A stretch of DNA of 32,497 nucleotides from positions 1-32,497 of the forward strand of contig DASPJR010000066.1 of the NCBI GenBank assembly GCA_035628505.1, written 5' to 3'. Below are positions 7,299 through 14,996 of this stretch, piece after piece; within the stretch, counting starts at the first letter, position 1; each line of letters starts with the position of its first letter. The DNA is from DASPJR01 sp035628505 (lineage in GTDB: Bacteria; Planctomycetota; SZUA-567; H5-PLA8). The position numbers were made by a program, and so were the translations under genes. The notes under the pieces were generated by a model. That model made no database searches, was not told where the DNA came from, and saw nothing but the letters and a program-made list of their open reading frames with translations.

Positions 7299-10202
7299 AT
7301 GAGCAGCAAGACCGAAAAGGTAGCCGTACCCACAGGGGTTAAACTTCACGAACTTGCCAAGGAGATGGGCATTCCGAGCAAAATGCTGCTCGAGAAAGCT
7401 CTCGAATTAGGCATGAAGGTGAAGAGCCATTCCAGCACCGTTACTCTCGGGCAGGCTGACCGCTTACGCGCTAAGCTCGGCGGCAGCAAGATGCTTAAAG
7501 AGAAGCTGGAGAGCAAGACGCGCGTCTCTGTGCGCAAGCAGGCAGAGCCCGCCGATGATGGCAGCGGCTCCCCGGAAGCAGCCGTCGCCGAGCAGCAGGC
7601 GGAGGCACCCGCGGCTGAACAGGCAGAGACTCCGGCAGCGCCGTCGAGTCCCGCCGAAGAGATTGAATCCACCAGCAGCGTCACGCCGCCTGACGTGGAA
7701 CTGCAGCCGGCGCCAGCCGCCGCAGCTGCGGTAGTGGAACCGGAGTCTGCACCTGCGCCTGTTGCAGAACAGGCGCCGGCTGAGGAACCGGCTGCAGCCG
7801 AAGCTCCTCCTGCGCCGGAAAAGCCGGTGATCGAAGAAGCCAGACCGGCCGCACCCTCGCGCTTTGGCGTGGTTACGCCCGCGTCGGCAGTGCCTCCAAC
7901 GCCGCCTCCGCCGGCCAAGCCAGCGCCCGCACGTCCGGCTCCCGCAGCACCGAAGACTCTCGACACACGCAGCATCGTTCCGCCGCCAATTAGCACACCT
8001 CCCAAGCGAATTCTTTCCGGTCCGGAAGTGGCTCCGCCAATTCAGCGCGTGGCACGCAGCGATCCCCGCTTTGGCGTCGTGACGCCTGCGCCACCGGAAC
8101 CTGAAAAGCCGAAGGAAGCACCCAAACCCGCGGCCCGTAAAGGCTCGCAGCAGGTCGAATCGCAGAAGGTCGACGATTTCAAGCCGCAGGTCTCCTACCC
8201 CAGCCTCCCCGATTCGTTCCGAGGCGGCGGCTCTGACGACGAAGAGAGTCGCGCGCGTGCCGCTGGTCTGCGCAGGCCCGGACGCGCCGTGCCCGCCGGC
8301 ATGAAAGGATTCAGCTCCGGCCCACGCCGCGGCGTGGCTCTGCTGCGCGGCGACGACGATCGCTTCCGCGGCGCCCGCCGGCCCAAGCAGCGCAACCTTG
8401 CGCCCAAGCCGCTGATTCGCCGTGAAGGCCCAGCCGACGTCACCTCGCCGGTGACCATCAAGGCGCTCTGTGAGGCGCTGGGAATCAAGGCCACAGACCT
8501 GATCCGCAAGTTCCTCGAACAGGGCAAGATGGTGACGATCAACACCATTCTGCCCGATTCGGACGCCGAAATTTACGCGCTCGAATTCGACCCGCTCAAG
8601 CACGGTATCACAATCAAGAAGGCGCGCGACGTCGAAGAAGAGCTGCTCAAGAAGGCCGACGTTGCCGACAAGCCCGAGGACCTGCGGCCGCGCGGTCCTG
8701 TGGTTACCATCATGGGTCACGTCGACCATGGCAAAACCTCGCTGCTCGATTACATCCGCAACGCCAAGGTGGCGGCAGGCGAAGCCGGCGGCATTACGCA
8801 GCACATCGGCGCGTACAAAGTTCATCACACCAAAGGCGATGTCACGTTCCTCGACACGCCCGGTCACAAGGCATTCACTGAAATGCGTGCGCGCGGCGCA
8901 AACGTCACGGACGTGGTCATCCTGGTGGTGGCCGCAACCGATGGCGTCATGCCTCAGACCGAGGAAGCCATCAGCCACGCCAAGCAGGCGGCGAAAAAGA
9001 TCGTCGTCGCGCTTAACAAGGTTGATCTTCCGGAATCCAATCCGGACCGCGTCAAGGGACAGCTGGCCGCCAAAGAGCTGTTTGTTGAAGGCTACGGCGG
9101 CGACGTGGGCTGTGTGGAAGTCTCCGCCAAGACCGGTTTCGGCGTAGACAACCTGCTTGACCGCATCCTGCTCGAAGCCGAATTGCTCGAGCTCAAGGCC
9201 AATCCCAACAAGCCTGCGTTCGGAACGGTGATCGAAGCCCACAAGGACCAGGGCCGCGGCATCGTCTGTACGCTGCTGGTGCAGGAAGGCACGCTCAAGC
9301 AGGGCGATGTGATCATCTGCGGACATGCCTACGGCAGCGTGCGCCAGATTTTCTCAGACACCGGCAAGCCGCGTGAAATCGCTGGGCCAAGCACGCCTGT
9401 GCTGGTCACGGGACTGAACGAAGTGCCGCTTTCGGGCGAACGCTTCCACGTGATGGACTCGATCAAGGACGCCGCCGAAATTGCCGAACAGCGCGCCATG
9501 CGCATGCGCCAGGAAGGACTTATCAAGCGTGCGCACGTCACGCTCGAAACGCTCAGCGACCTGCTGGCGCAGGGCGCGGTCGCCTCGCTTAAGCTGGTGC
9601 TGAAGGTCGACGTGATGGGCTCGCTGGCGCCGCTGCGCAACGAAATCAGCAAGCTCTCGCGGCCGGATGCGCGTATCGATATCCTGCACGACGGCGTGGG
9701 CGCGATCAACGAAACGGACGTGCTGCTGGCCGACGCGTCGGACGCCATTGTGATTGGCTTCGGCGTAACGGCCGACCCCGGTGCGCGCCGCCTGGCTGAA
9801 GAACGCAATGTCGACATCCGCACCTTCAGCATCATCTACGAGGTGGTGGACGTCGTCGGCAAGGCGCTCGAAGGCCTGCTCAAGCCCATCGAACGCGAAG
9901 TCATCCAGGGACATGTCGCCATCCGCCAGACGTTCAAGATCAGCAAGATTGGAACGATCGCCGGATGCTTTGTCACTGACGGCGTGATCACCCGCAACTC
10001 AAGTGTGCGCCTGATCCGCGACGGCAAGCCGGTGTGGTCCGGCAAGCTGGCGAGCCTCAAGCGTGTAAAAGACGATGCCAAGGAAGTGCGCTCGGGCTTT
10101 GAGTGCGGTATCAAACTTGATGGTTTTGACGACATCAAGCAGGGCGATCTGCTCGAAGCGTTCACAACTGAGCAGGTCAAGCGCACGCTGGATGGAAAGT
10201 GA
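7299..10202 (+). CDS. infB: Translation initiation factor IF-2
   Basis: The 967-residue protein starts after GGAAGGA. It has an IF2 N-terminal fold (12-60, KLHELAKEMGIP), a long Pro/Ala/Glu-rich linker (about 75-365), a second IF2_N domain (386-431, VTIKALCEALGIKATDL), and the GTPase core: G1 GHVDHGKT (473-480), G3 DTPGH (519-523), G4 NKVD (573-576), then the beta-barrel and C-terminal fMet-tRNA-binding domains. IF-2 brings fMet-tRNA to the 30S subunit and hydrolyses GTP on subunit joining. The linker holds the octapeptide RFGVVTPA twice (188-195 and 257-264), a small duplication. Length is in the range of long-linker IF-2 proteins. It follows nusA and precedes DUF503 and rbfA on the same strand. 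Confidence 0.98.
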   Translation: MSSKTEKVAVPTGVKLHELAKEMGIPSKMLLEKALELGMKVKSHSSTVTLGQADRLRAKLGGSKMLKEKLESKTRVSVRKQAEPADDGSGSPEAAVAEQQAEAPAAEQAETPAAPSSPAEEIESTSSVTPPDVELQPAPAAAAAVVEPESAPAPVAEQAPAEEPAAAEAPPAPEKPVIEEARPAAPSRFGVVTPASAVPPTPPPPAKPAPARPAPAAPKTLDTRSIVPPPISTPPKRILSGPEVAPPIQRVARSDPRFGVVTPAPPEPEKPKEAPKPAARKGSQQVESQKVDDFKPQVSYPSLPDSFRGGGSDDEESRARAAGLRRPGRAVPAGMKGFSSGPRRGVALLRGDDDRFRGARRPKQRNLAPKPLIRREGPADVTSPVTIKALCEALGIKATDLIRKFLEQGKMVTINTILPDSDAEIYALEFDPLKHGITIKKARDVEEELLKKADVADKPEDLRPRGPVVTIMGHVDHGKTSLLDYIRNAKVAAGEAGGITQHIGAYKVHHTKGDVTFLDTPGHKAFTEMRARGANVTDVVILVVAATDGVMPQTEEAISHAKQAAKKIVVALNKVDLPESNPDRVKGQLAAKELFVEGYGGDVGCVEVSAKTGFGVDNLLDRILLEAELLELKANPNKPAFGTVIEAHKDQGRGIVCTLLVQEGTLKQGDVIICGHAYGSVRQIFSDTGKPREIAGPSTPVLVTGLNEVPLSGERFHVMDSIKDAAEIAEQRAMRMRQEGLIKRAHVTLETLSDLLAQGAVASLKLVLKVDVMGSLAPLRNEISKLSRPDARIDILHDGVGAINETDVLLADASDAIVIGFGVTADPGARRLAEERNVDIRTFSIIYEVVDVVGKALEGLLKPIEREVIQGHVAIRQTFKISKIGTIAGCFVTDGVITRNSSVRLIRDGKPVWSGKLASLKRVKDDAKEVRSGFECGIKLDGFDDIKQGDLLEAFTTEQVKRTLDGK

Positions 10203-10215
10203 GAAACGGAAACTG

Positions 10216-10320
10216 AAACGACTTCAGCACAGGGACACAGAGCACCCGGCGTTGCGCGGAGCGGAATTTATATCGCTTCGTAACGGCCTGGCGCTCTCTG
10301 CCTCTGTGCTGAAGTCGTTT
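10216..10320. repeat. Large inverted repeat between infB and the DUF503 gene
   Basis: AAACGACTTCAGCACAG (10216-10232) is repeated exactly in inverted orientation at 10304-10320, with imperfect pairing continuing inward for about 14 more bases (CACAGAGC against GCGCTCTCTG). The arms are separated by about 71 bases. The inner part resembles the CACAGAGG repeat family seen elsewhere in the window. No T-tract follows, so it is not a standard terminator. Confidence 0.75.
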
Positions 10321-10334
10321 GTTTAAATTCTGAT

Positions 10335-10631
10335 ATGTGGATAGCCGTCATTCGTCTGGATCTTCTGATTCCCGGATCCCGTTCGCTGAAGGACAAACGG
10401 CAGGCCGTTCGCAGCCTTAAGGAACGGCTGCGCAGCCGGTTTGACGTAGCCTGTTCGGAAGTCGGTGATCTGGAGAGTTGGAATCGGGCCTCGCTGGGGA
10501 TTTCAACGGTCGCGAACGAAAAGCCGCTGCTTCAGGACATCGTCAGCGAGATATCTCGCTATGCACAGAACGATCCAAATGTGCAGGTGACGGGTGTGCA
10601 GAAGGATTTTTTAAATTACGGTCAGGAGTAA
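10335..10631 (+). CDS. DUF503 family protein (YlxP-like)
   Basis: The 98-residue protein shows the DUF503 pattern: MWIAVIRLDLLIPGSRSLKDKR at the start, VRSLKERLRSRFDVACSEVGD in the middle and a C-terminal VQKDFL. The family is small and cytosolic with a ferredoxin-like fold; it is commonly encoded between infB and rbfA and in some firmicutes is called YlxP, possibly linked to ribosome assembly. That exact position is kept here. No clear Shine-Dalgarno sequence precedes the ATG, and the right arm of a large inverted repeat ends only 14 bases upstream, so its translation may depend on the RNA fold or on the upstream genes. The family call is strong, the function unsettled. Confidence 0.9.
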   Translation: MWIAVIRLDLLIPGSRSLKDKRQAVRSLKERLRSRFDVACSEVGDLESWNRASLGISTVANEKPLLQDIVSEISRYAQNDPNVQVTGVQKDFLNYGQE

Positions 10632-10674
10632 AGCCGGGCTCCTGCCTCTTGGCTCTTAATAACTGGAAGTCATC

Positions 10675-11085
10675 ATGAGTTTACGCAACGAACGTCTCAA
10701 AGAAGTGATCCGCGAAGAAGCGGCCGAGGTTATACTCCAGCATCTTACCGATCCGCGTATCGGTTTCTGCACGGTCACGCGAATCGATCTGACCAACGAT
10801 CTGGCGTACTGCACCATCCACGTCTCCGTATTGGGAGATGCCGGAGACAAGTCGCGCACGATGCACGGGCTTAAAGACGCGCGCGGCCTGATCCAGTCGC
10901 GTATCGCAAAGCGCCTGAAAACGCGCACGACGCCGCATGTCAAAATCGAGCTGGATGAATCCATTGAAAAGTCGTTCTCGGTGCTCAATAAAATCAAGGA
11001 AGCTCGAGCGTCCGACAGCGATGGTGGAAGAAGCACCTCCGCGACGGATGGAGACGACGCATCTCCCGGCGAGGAAGCAGGCTGA
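10675..11085 (+). CDS. rbfA: 30S ribosome-binding factor A
   Basis: The 136-residue protein has the RbfA KH-like core: RNERLKEVIREEAAEVI at the N-terminus, LTDPRIGFCTVTRIDLTNDL in the middle, and the helix and strand TRTTPHVKIELDESIEKSFSVLNKI near the end. RbfA binds late 30S precursors and helps 16S rRNA 5'-end maturation and cold adaptation. The last ~20 residues are a Ser/Asp/Gly-rich tail. GGAAG lies just before the ATG. It is the fourth gene of the nusA-infB operon, and the next gene begins 4 bases after its stop, implying coupled translation. truB, often next in other bacteria, is not here. Confidence 0.96.
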   Translation: MSLRNERLKEVIREEAAEVILQHLTDPRIGFCTVTRIDLTNDLAYCTIHVSVLGDAGDKSRTMHGLKDARGLIQSRIAKRLKTRTTPHVKIELDESIEKSFSVLNKIKEARASDSDGGRSTSATDGDDASPGEEAG

Positions 11086-11089
11086 GCAC

Positions 11090-11557
11090 ATGAATGCAAA
11101 CGCGACCGTTACGCTTCTGCTGAGCGCTGCGCTCTTTCTGGCGGGCTGTTCGGCGCCGGGCCCCTTAGGTCCTGCTGCGCCTGAGACGGCCAAACCGTCA
11201 GCTTCCGGCGGAGAAAAGACAAGCGCCCATGCGCCAGTCGGCACGGCCGTCTCCGCAGCCACTTTCGAGAGTGAAGTGCTGGCGCACAAAGGCGTGGTCG
11301 TAGTGGATTTCTGGGCGAGCTGGTGCGCGCCATGCCGCTTGATTGCGGTCACGCTGAAAGAACTCTCTTCCGAATTGCCTCCCTCTGTAAAACTTGCTAA
11401 CATCGACGTCGATAAGAACACCGAGCTGGCGAAAAAGTGGGAAGTCGATCTGCTGCCCACGCTGATGCTCTTCAAGGACGGCAAGAAAGCCGATCAGCTT
11501 GAAGGCGCTCGCGGCAAGGATGAGATAAAGGCCTGGATTGAGAAGCATTCAAAGTAA
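11090..11557 (+). CDS. Lipoprotein thioredoxin
   Basis: I place the start at 11090, 4 bases after the rbfA stop; the frame is open further upstream, but that part overlaps rbfA. The 155-residue product begins with a lipoprotein signal: hydrophobic LLLSAALF and lipobox LAGC (Cys20). A Pro/Ala/Ser-rich spacer follows (about 21-52), then a thioredoxin domain (53-155) with VVDFWASWCAPCR (active site W78-C79-A-P-C82) and the cis-proline region LLPTLMLFKDGK. It should be anchored to a membrane on the periplasmic side and reduce or exchange disulfides there. Cytosolic thioredoxins lack such an anchor. It seems co-transcribed with rbfA and with the small lipoprotein gene that follows. Confidence 0.92.
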   Translation: MNANATVTLLLSAALFLAGCSAPGPLGPAAPETAKPSASGGEKTSAHAPVGTAVSAATFESEVLAHKGVVVVDFWASWCAPCRLIAVTLKELSSELPPSVKLANIDVDKNTELAKKWEVDLLPTLMLFKDGKKADQLEGARGKDEIKAWIEKHSK

Positions 11558-11580
11558 GTAACGCTGGAGGGGCTTCATTC

Positions 11581-11874
11581 ATGCGCACGGCTTGCACGGC
11601 AATCCTGGTGGTGATCCTGGGTGGAATCGCAGGCGGCTGCGCCAGGCCGAAGACGCCATCTCTGACCGGCGCCAACATGTTTCACGACATCAACCAGGTG
11701 CGCAAAGGCATGGGCAACAACGAAGTCCTGCGCATCATGGGTTCGCGCTACAAGACGATTTATGAAGAAGGCATCCGCGGCATCGACGGCGGAAATTACA
11801 TCTGGGAATACGCCGAAGGCCGCGTCTATTTCGGCATCAACGGCGTGACGAAGGTTGTGCCGTACGAGAAGTGA
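11581..11874 (+). CDS. Small lipoprotein, BamE/SmpA-like
   Basis: The 97-residue protein has a lipoprotein signal peptide ending in IAGGC (Cys20). The mature part contains INQVRKGMGNNEVLRIMGSRYKT, which matches the BamE/SmpA pattern of a short helix, 'I..GM...EV..IMG', followed by beta strands (YIWEYAEGRVYFGINGVTKVVPYE). In proteobacteria BamE is part of the beta-barrel assembly machine in the outer membrane; related small domains occur in other envelope lipoproteins, so the exact role is uncertain. GGAGGGG lies about 10 bases before the ATG. It follows the lipoprotein thioredoxin by 23 bases and probably ends the operon; a repeat remnant (11881-11908) comes right after. Confidence 0.75.
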   Translation: MRTACTAILVVILGGIAGGCARPKTPSLTGANMFHDINQVRKGMGNNEVLRIMGSRYKTIYEEGIRGIDGGNYIWEYAEGRVYFGINGVTKVVPYEK

Positions 11875-11880
11875 CTGACT

Positions 11881-11911
11881 TTAACCGCGTAGACGCCAAG
11901 ACGCTGAGAAA
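11881..11911. repeat. Dispersed intergenic repeat, CGCCAAGACGC type
   Basis: TTAACCGCGTAGACGCCAAG followed by ACGCTGAGAAAAC directly follows the BamE-like gene. It resembles, in reverse complement, the sequences near 21381-21406 and 25941-25974 (CTTGGCGGTT core). Confidence 0.55.
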
Positions 11912-11996
11912 ACTTACTTAAAATTTCTAACTCCGGATTAAACCGAAATCGCTGCTCTTCCGTTCATTCGTGCGCCTTTGCTGTAAACTAAGAAAC

Positions 11997-12833
11997 TCAT
12001 CGCCGCTGGAAGCACACCTGCGTGTAGCGGTCAAAGATGCAGCTCTTGGCGCGGTGCACCGGCTTCATCTGGCGCGCGAGCATAATTGCCGTCAGGTCCT
12101 GCTCGCTTGTGCCGGATTCGCCGGAATCCAGTGTCGCCAGCCCGCGTGGACGCAGCACGCGCGCGATTTCGTCTGACAGCTTGCGTGTGGCCTCCTTATC
12201 AAAATGGCAGCCGATCGCACCGCAGCAATTAATCCAGTCGACGCTGCCATCCTGAAAAATCTGGCCGTCAGCGTCGCGAAATTTTTCCAGCACTGACTGC
12301 ACATTGAATGTCACGGTGCAAGGATGGCCGCGTTCATCCCAGAACGAACGCGAGCGCGCTTCGGTCACAAAGGCGGGGTTGTTTTCCAGTCCGACAATGC
12401 GCGACCCCGGGTGAGCGTAATAGGCCAGCACAGCCGTCGAATCTCCCGTGCCGCAGCAGAGATCGATGATCGTCAACGGCCTGTTGGGCAGAAGTCCGGA
12501 AATCCCGCGTGGAATCGTGCGCCAGTTGGCCCAGCGCTGGCGAGCGTTGATCGCTTCAAACTCGGCGCGACTCATGGCGCAGTACGCCTTGCACGCTTCG
12601 CCATTTTCGCTGCGCCGAAAAGAGGTGTGTTTCCACAGCCGCAGCCAGTATTCATAGAACGCCTGGCGCAGCAGGATCATCGCGATGTTGCTGCCGCATT
12701 CCTGCCGCGCGACCTGGCGGATCGTACGCTCGCTTACCTGCAGGCGCTGCTCGTTACGGTTGAGGCGGATGCGCGTCTGCTGGCGCTCAACTGCCGGGAA
12801 TCTCTGCGATGCATCAGCCCAGTTTGGATACAT
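11997..12833 (-). CDS. Class I SAM-dependent methyltransferase
   Basis: The 278-residue protein has a Rossmann methyltransferase domain beginning near residue 120: motif I TIIDLCCGTGDSTAVL (121-136), an acidic residue ending strand 2 (VGLENN, E150), motif-IV-like DWINCCGAIG and motif-V/VI-like ARVLRPRGLATLDSG. The first ~115 residues are helical (AYCAMSRAEFEAINARQRWANWR) and may bind substrate. GGAGAG lies six bases before the ATG, and the frame is closed by a stop just upstream, so the start is well supported. The methyl acceptor cannot be inferred. The gene stands alone, convergent with the nusA-infB operon and divergent from fba. The cysteine pairs CC in motif I and in motif IV are unusual but not diagnostic. 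Confidence 0.85.
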   Translation of the reverse strand: MYPNWADASQRFPAVERQQTRIRLNRNEQRLQVSERTIRQVARQECGSNIAMILLRQAFYEYWLRLWKHTSFRRSENGEACKAYCAMSRAEFEAINARQRWANWRTIPRGISGLLPNRPLTIIDLCCGTGDSTAVLAYYAHPGSRIVGLENNPAFVTEARSRSFWDERGHPCTVTFNVQSVLEKFRDADGQIFQDGSVDWINCCGAIGCHFDKEATRKLSDEIARVLRPRGLATLDSGESGTSEQDLTAIMLARQMKPVHRAKSCIFDRYTQVCFQRR

Positions 12834-13169
12834 GCCCTGCTCTCCAGTCCGGCAGCCTCATCCACCGGGGACGTGTAGTGATACGCAATCCATAAACCAC
12901 CGCGCGCCGAAGGCACCACGTGCGGACCAGTTATAGCGCGCACGTGTTGCCGAGCCGTCGCCGCTTTGGCCGAGGTTGAAGTTCGCTCCCAACGGCAGCA
13001 TGGATCACGGCCATGCTACCAGACGCGCTGGAGGGCGTTCAATTTCATAAAATCATGCGCTTCTATGCCCTGGATTTATGTTTTACTCATGTAACGTGAG
13101 GATTAGACTGTTCCGCCGTTCTTAAGCGTGTAAATTTGCTGTCAGACAATTCAGGAGGAGAGTTCTGTC
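12834..13169. other. Divergent intergenic region, methyltransferase / fba
   Basis: About 336 bases with no credible gene. A 7-bp hairpin AGCATGG/CCATGCT lies at 12997-13017. The fba ribosome-binding site AGGAGGAG is at about 13151-13158. A weak promoter-like pair, TTTACT then TAGACT 16 bases later (about 13081-13110), lies upstream of fba. Reverse-strand frames between 12850 and 13000 are short and broken. Confidence 0.4.
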
Positions 13170-14207
13170 ATGCCAATGGTGTCGTTACGTCAGTTGTGTG
13201 ATCATGCCGCGGAGAACAATTACGGCCTTGCCGCGTTTAACGTAAATAACATGGAACAGATCCAGGCGATCATGGAAGCCGCCAAGGAAACCGATTCCCC
13301 AGTCATCATCCAGGCCAGCCGCGGCGCGCGGAAATACACCAACGACCGCTTCCTCTATCATCTGATGCAGGCCGCCGTCGAACTCTACCCGAAGATTCCC
13401 ATCTGTCTTCACCAGGACCACGGCAACAGCCCGGAAACCTGCATGAGCGCCATCGAGCAGGGCTTCACGAGCGTGATGATGGACGGATCGCTGAAGGAAG
13501 ACGGCAAGTCGCACGCCGATTTCGCCTACAACGTCGCTGTAACGAAGAAGGTCTGCCAGATGGCGCATGCCAAGGGTGTGAGCGTCGAAGGCGAACTGGG
13601 CTGCCTGGGCAATCTTGAAACCGGAATGGGCGACAAGGAAGACGGCCACGGCGCTGAAGGCAAGCTCACGCGCGAGCAGCTCCTGACCAACCCCGATGAA
13701 GCCGCCGATTTCGTGAAGCAGACCGGCGTCGATGCGCTGGCCGTCGCGATCGGCACCAGCCATGGCGCCTACAAGTTCACGCGCAAGCCCGACGGCGCGA
13801 TCCTGGCGATGGACCGCATCATCGAAATCCACAAGAAGCTGCCGAACACGCACCTGGTGATGCACGGTTCCAGCTCCGTTCCGCAGGCGCTGCAGGACAT
13901 CATCAACAAGTACGGCGGCAAGCTCAAGCAGACCTGGGGCGTGCCGGTCGAGGAAATCCAGTTGGGCATCAAGAACGGCGTGAGAAAGATCAACGTCGAT
14001 ACGGACCTGCGCCTGGCGATCACCGGCGCGATCCGCAAAGTCTTCGCTGAAACGCCCGAAAAGTTCGACCCGCGCGAATACCTGGCGCCCGCACGCACGG
14101 CCATGCAGGCCGTCTGCAAAGAGCGTATGATTCAGTTCGGGCAGGCTGGCCAGGCCGGCAAGATCAAGGTCAAGCCGCTGAGCGAGATCGCCAAGCTTTA
14201 CAACTGA
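13170..14207 (+). CDS. fba: Class II fructose-bisphosphate aldolase
   Basis: The 345-residue enzyme splits fructose-1,6-bisphosphate into glyceraldehyde-3-phosphate and dihydroxyacetone phosphate, or makes it in gluconeogenesis or the Calvin cycle. The class II zinc enzyme residues are visible: catalytic Asp and first zinc His in LHQDHG (D83, H84), E142 in EGELG, zinc ligands H198 in GTSHG and H232 in MHGSSS; the phosphate-binding NVDTDLR follows. The length and the sequence around KINVDTDLRLA fit the type B subgroup (Cbb/Fba of about 345-355 residues). A strong ribosome-binding site (AGGAGGAG) lies 9 bases before the ATG. The gene is monocistronic, followed by a GC-rich hairpin (14230-14262). 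Confidence 0.97.
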   Translation: MPMVSLRQLCDHAAENNYGLAAFNVNNMEQIQAIMEAAKETDSPVIIQASRGARKYTNDRFLYHLMQAAVELYPKIPICLHQDHGNSPETCMSAIEQGFTSVMMDGSLKEDGKSHADFAYNVAVTKKVCQMAHAKGVSVEGELGCLGNLETGMGDKEDGHGAEGKLTREQLLTNPDEAADFVKQTGVDALAVAIGTSHGAYKFTRKPDGAILAMDRIIEIHKKLPNTHLVMHGSSSVPQALQDIINKYGGKLKQTWGVPVEEIQLGIKNGVRKINVDTDLRLAITGAIRKVFAETPEKFDPREYLAPARTAMQAVCKERMIQFGQAGQAGKIKVKPLSEIAKLYN

Positions 14208-14229
14208 TCGCGGGCAATTATGTTACATC

Positions 14230-14262
14230 GCCGGCCCACGTTTTTTTACGGCGTGGGCCGGC
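14230..14262 (+). terminator. Transcription terminator after fba
   Basis: GCCGGCCCACG (14230-14240) pairs perfectly with CGTGGGCCGGC (14252-14262) around a T-rich loop. It starts 22 bases after the fba stop. The downstream tail is only weakly T-rich (TTACTTGT), so it may be partly factor-dependent. Confidence 0.75.
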
Positions 14263-14352
14263 TTACTTGTCCGGGGCCGGATTTTTCTGTTGGGAATGGA
14301 CGCCTGCGACAATCTAGTTTTCATGTTGCTAATCACGTTTTAAGCGGGTAAG

Positions 14353-14381
14353 TTGACGTTTGACTAAAGCGTACGTATGTA
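14353..14381 (+). promoter_or_regulatory. Putative sigma70-type promoter for csp leader or small RNA
   Basis: TTGACG (14353-14358), a 17-base spacer, and TATGTA (14376-14381). The -35 box is good (5 of 6) and the -10 box poorer. Transcription would start near 14388, about 50 bases before a strong terminator and about 125 bases before the cold-shock gene. Confidence 0.35.
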
Positions 14382-14438
14382 CGTCGTGAAAGTGGTGCGT
14401 GGTTTGATGTCAGTGAAGTGCCTACAATTGTATTTAAG

Positions 14439-14478
14439 CCCCCGGCGTTTGGTCCTGACGCCTGGGGTTTTTTTGTTT
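14439..14478 (+). terminator. Intrinsic terminator in the csp leader
   Basis: CCCCCGGCGT (14439-14448) pairs with ACGCCTGGGG (14458-14467) with one mismatch, followed by TTTTTTTGTTT. This is a textbook intrinsic terminator, yet it lies only about 34 bases before the cold-shock gene start and more than 230 bases after fba, which already has its own hairpin. It may end a small RNA or act as an attenuator. Confidence 0.8.
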
Positions 14479-14511
14479 CAGGATCAGGCCTTATTTTAAG
14501 GAGTCGCTCGC

Positions 14512-14721
14512 ATGGCCACGGGCAAGGTGAAGTGGTTCAACGATCAGAAGGGTTTCGGTTTCATCCAGCGTGATGACGGTGGCAAGGACGTTTTCGTCCA
14601 CCACACCGCCATCAATGCTACGGGTTTCCGCAGCCTCTCTGAGGGTCAGGTCGTTCAGTTCGACATCGTCGAAGACGCCAAGGGCCCCAAAGCCCAGAAC
14701 GTCGTTCCTGTTCAGTCCTGA
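14512..14721 (+). CDS. csp: Cold-shock domain protein (CspA family)
   Basis: The 69-residue protein is a single cold-shock OB-fold with both RNA-binding motifs: RNP1 KGFGFI (13-18) and RNP2 VFVHH (27-31). These proteins bind single-stranded RNA or DNA, act as RNA chaperones and are often induced on cold shock or in fast growth. AAGGAG lies 8 bases before the ATG. The gene stands alone between two terminators: one just before it (14439-14478), in what seems its own leader, and one after it (14817-14858). Cold-shock genes are commonly regulated through structured leaders, so the upstream terminator may matter. Family and reading frame are certain; cold induction is not shown by sequence alone. 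Confidence 0.97.
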   Translation: MATGKVKWFNDQKGFGFIQRDDGGKDVFVHHTAINATGFRSLSEGQVVQFDIVEDAKGPKAQNVVPVQS

Positions 14722-14816
14722 TCGAACCGGAATGTAGTCTGACAGCCGATTGATGTACCGGACCGACCCGACGCCTTGCTAGCGTCATGCTCGACCGGCT
14801 TCAACCAGCAGACCAG

Positions 14817-14858
14817 AAACAGGGGGTTCTCGAAAGGGAGCCTCCTGTTTTTCTTTTG
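14817..14858 (+). terminator. Transcription terminator after csp
   Basis: AAACAGGGGGTTCTC (14817-14831) pairs with GGGAGCCTCCTGTTT (14836-14850) through 15 pairs including G-T wobbles, around a GAAA loop, followed by TTCTTTTG. It lies about 95 bases after the csp stop. Confidence 0.85.
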
Positions 14859-14877
14859 TGCGAACACCAACTTTTTT

Positions 14878-14986
14878 CACCACAGAGGACACAGAGGACA
14901 CGGAGGAGGGATAGATAAAATAGAAACCGTGCCCGGCGTCGGAGCGATTTCAGCCGTCCTCTGTGCTCTCTGTGTCCTCTGTGGTG
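14878..14986. repeat. Inverted pair of CACAGAGGACACAGAG repeats
   Basis: CACCACAGAGGACACAGAG (14878-14896) is repeated exactly in inverted orientation at 14968-14986, with partial pairing continuing inward. The 71-base interior has no gene. It sits between the convergent csp and NHL genes, 10 bases from the NHL stop. No T-tract follows either arm. Confidence 0.85.
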
Positions 14987-14996
14987 GAAGTAGCCG

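Noticed and set aside
7464..9326. Long reverse-strand open frame of about 620 codons opposite infB
   Set aside because: It is antisense to a certain infB; the Arg/His/Cys-rich translation has no family features and reflects GC-rich codon structure of the sense gene.
12734..12943. Reverse-strand 69-codon frame in the methyltransferase/fba gap
   Set aside because: Overlaps the methyltransferase in another frame, has no motif, and neighbouring frames are interrupted by stops.
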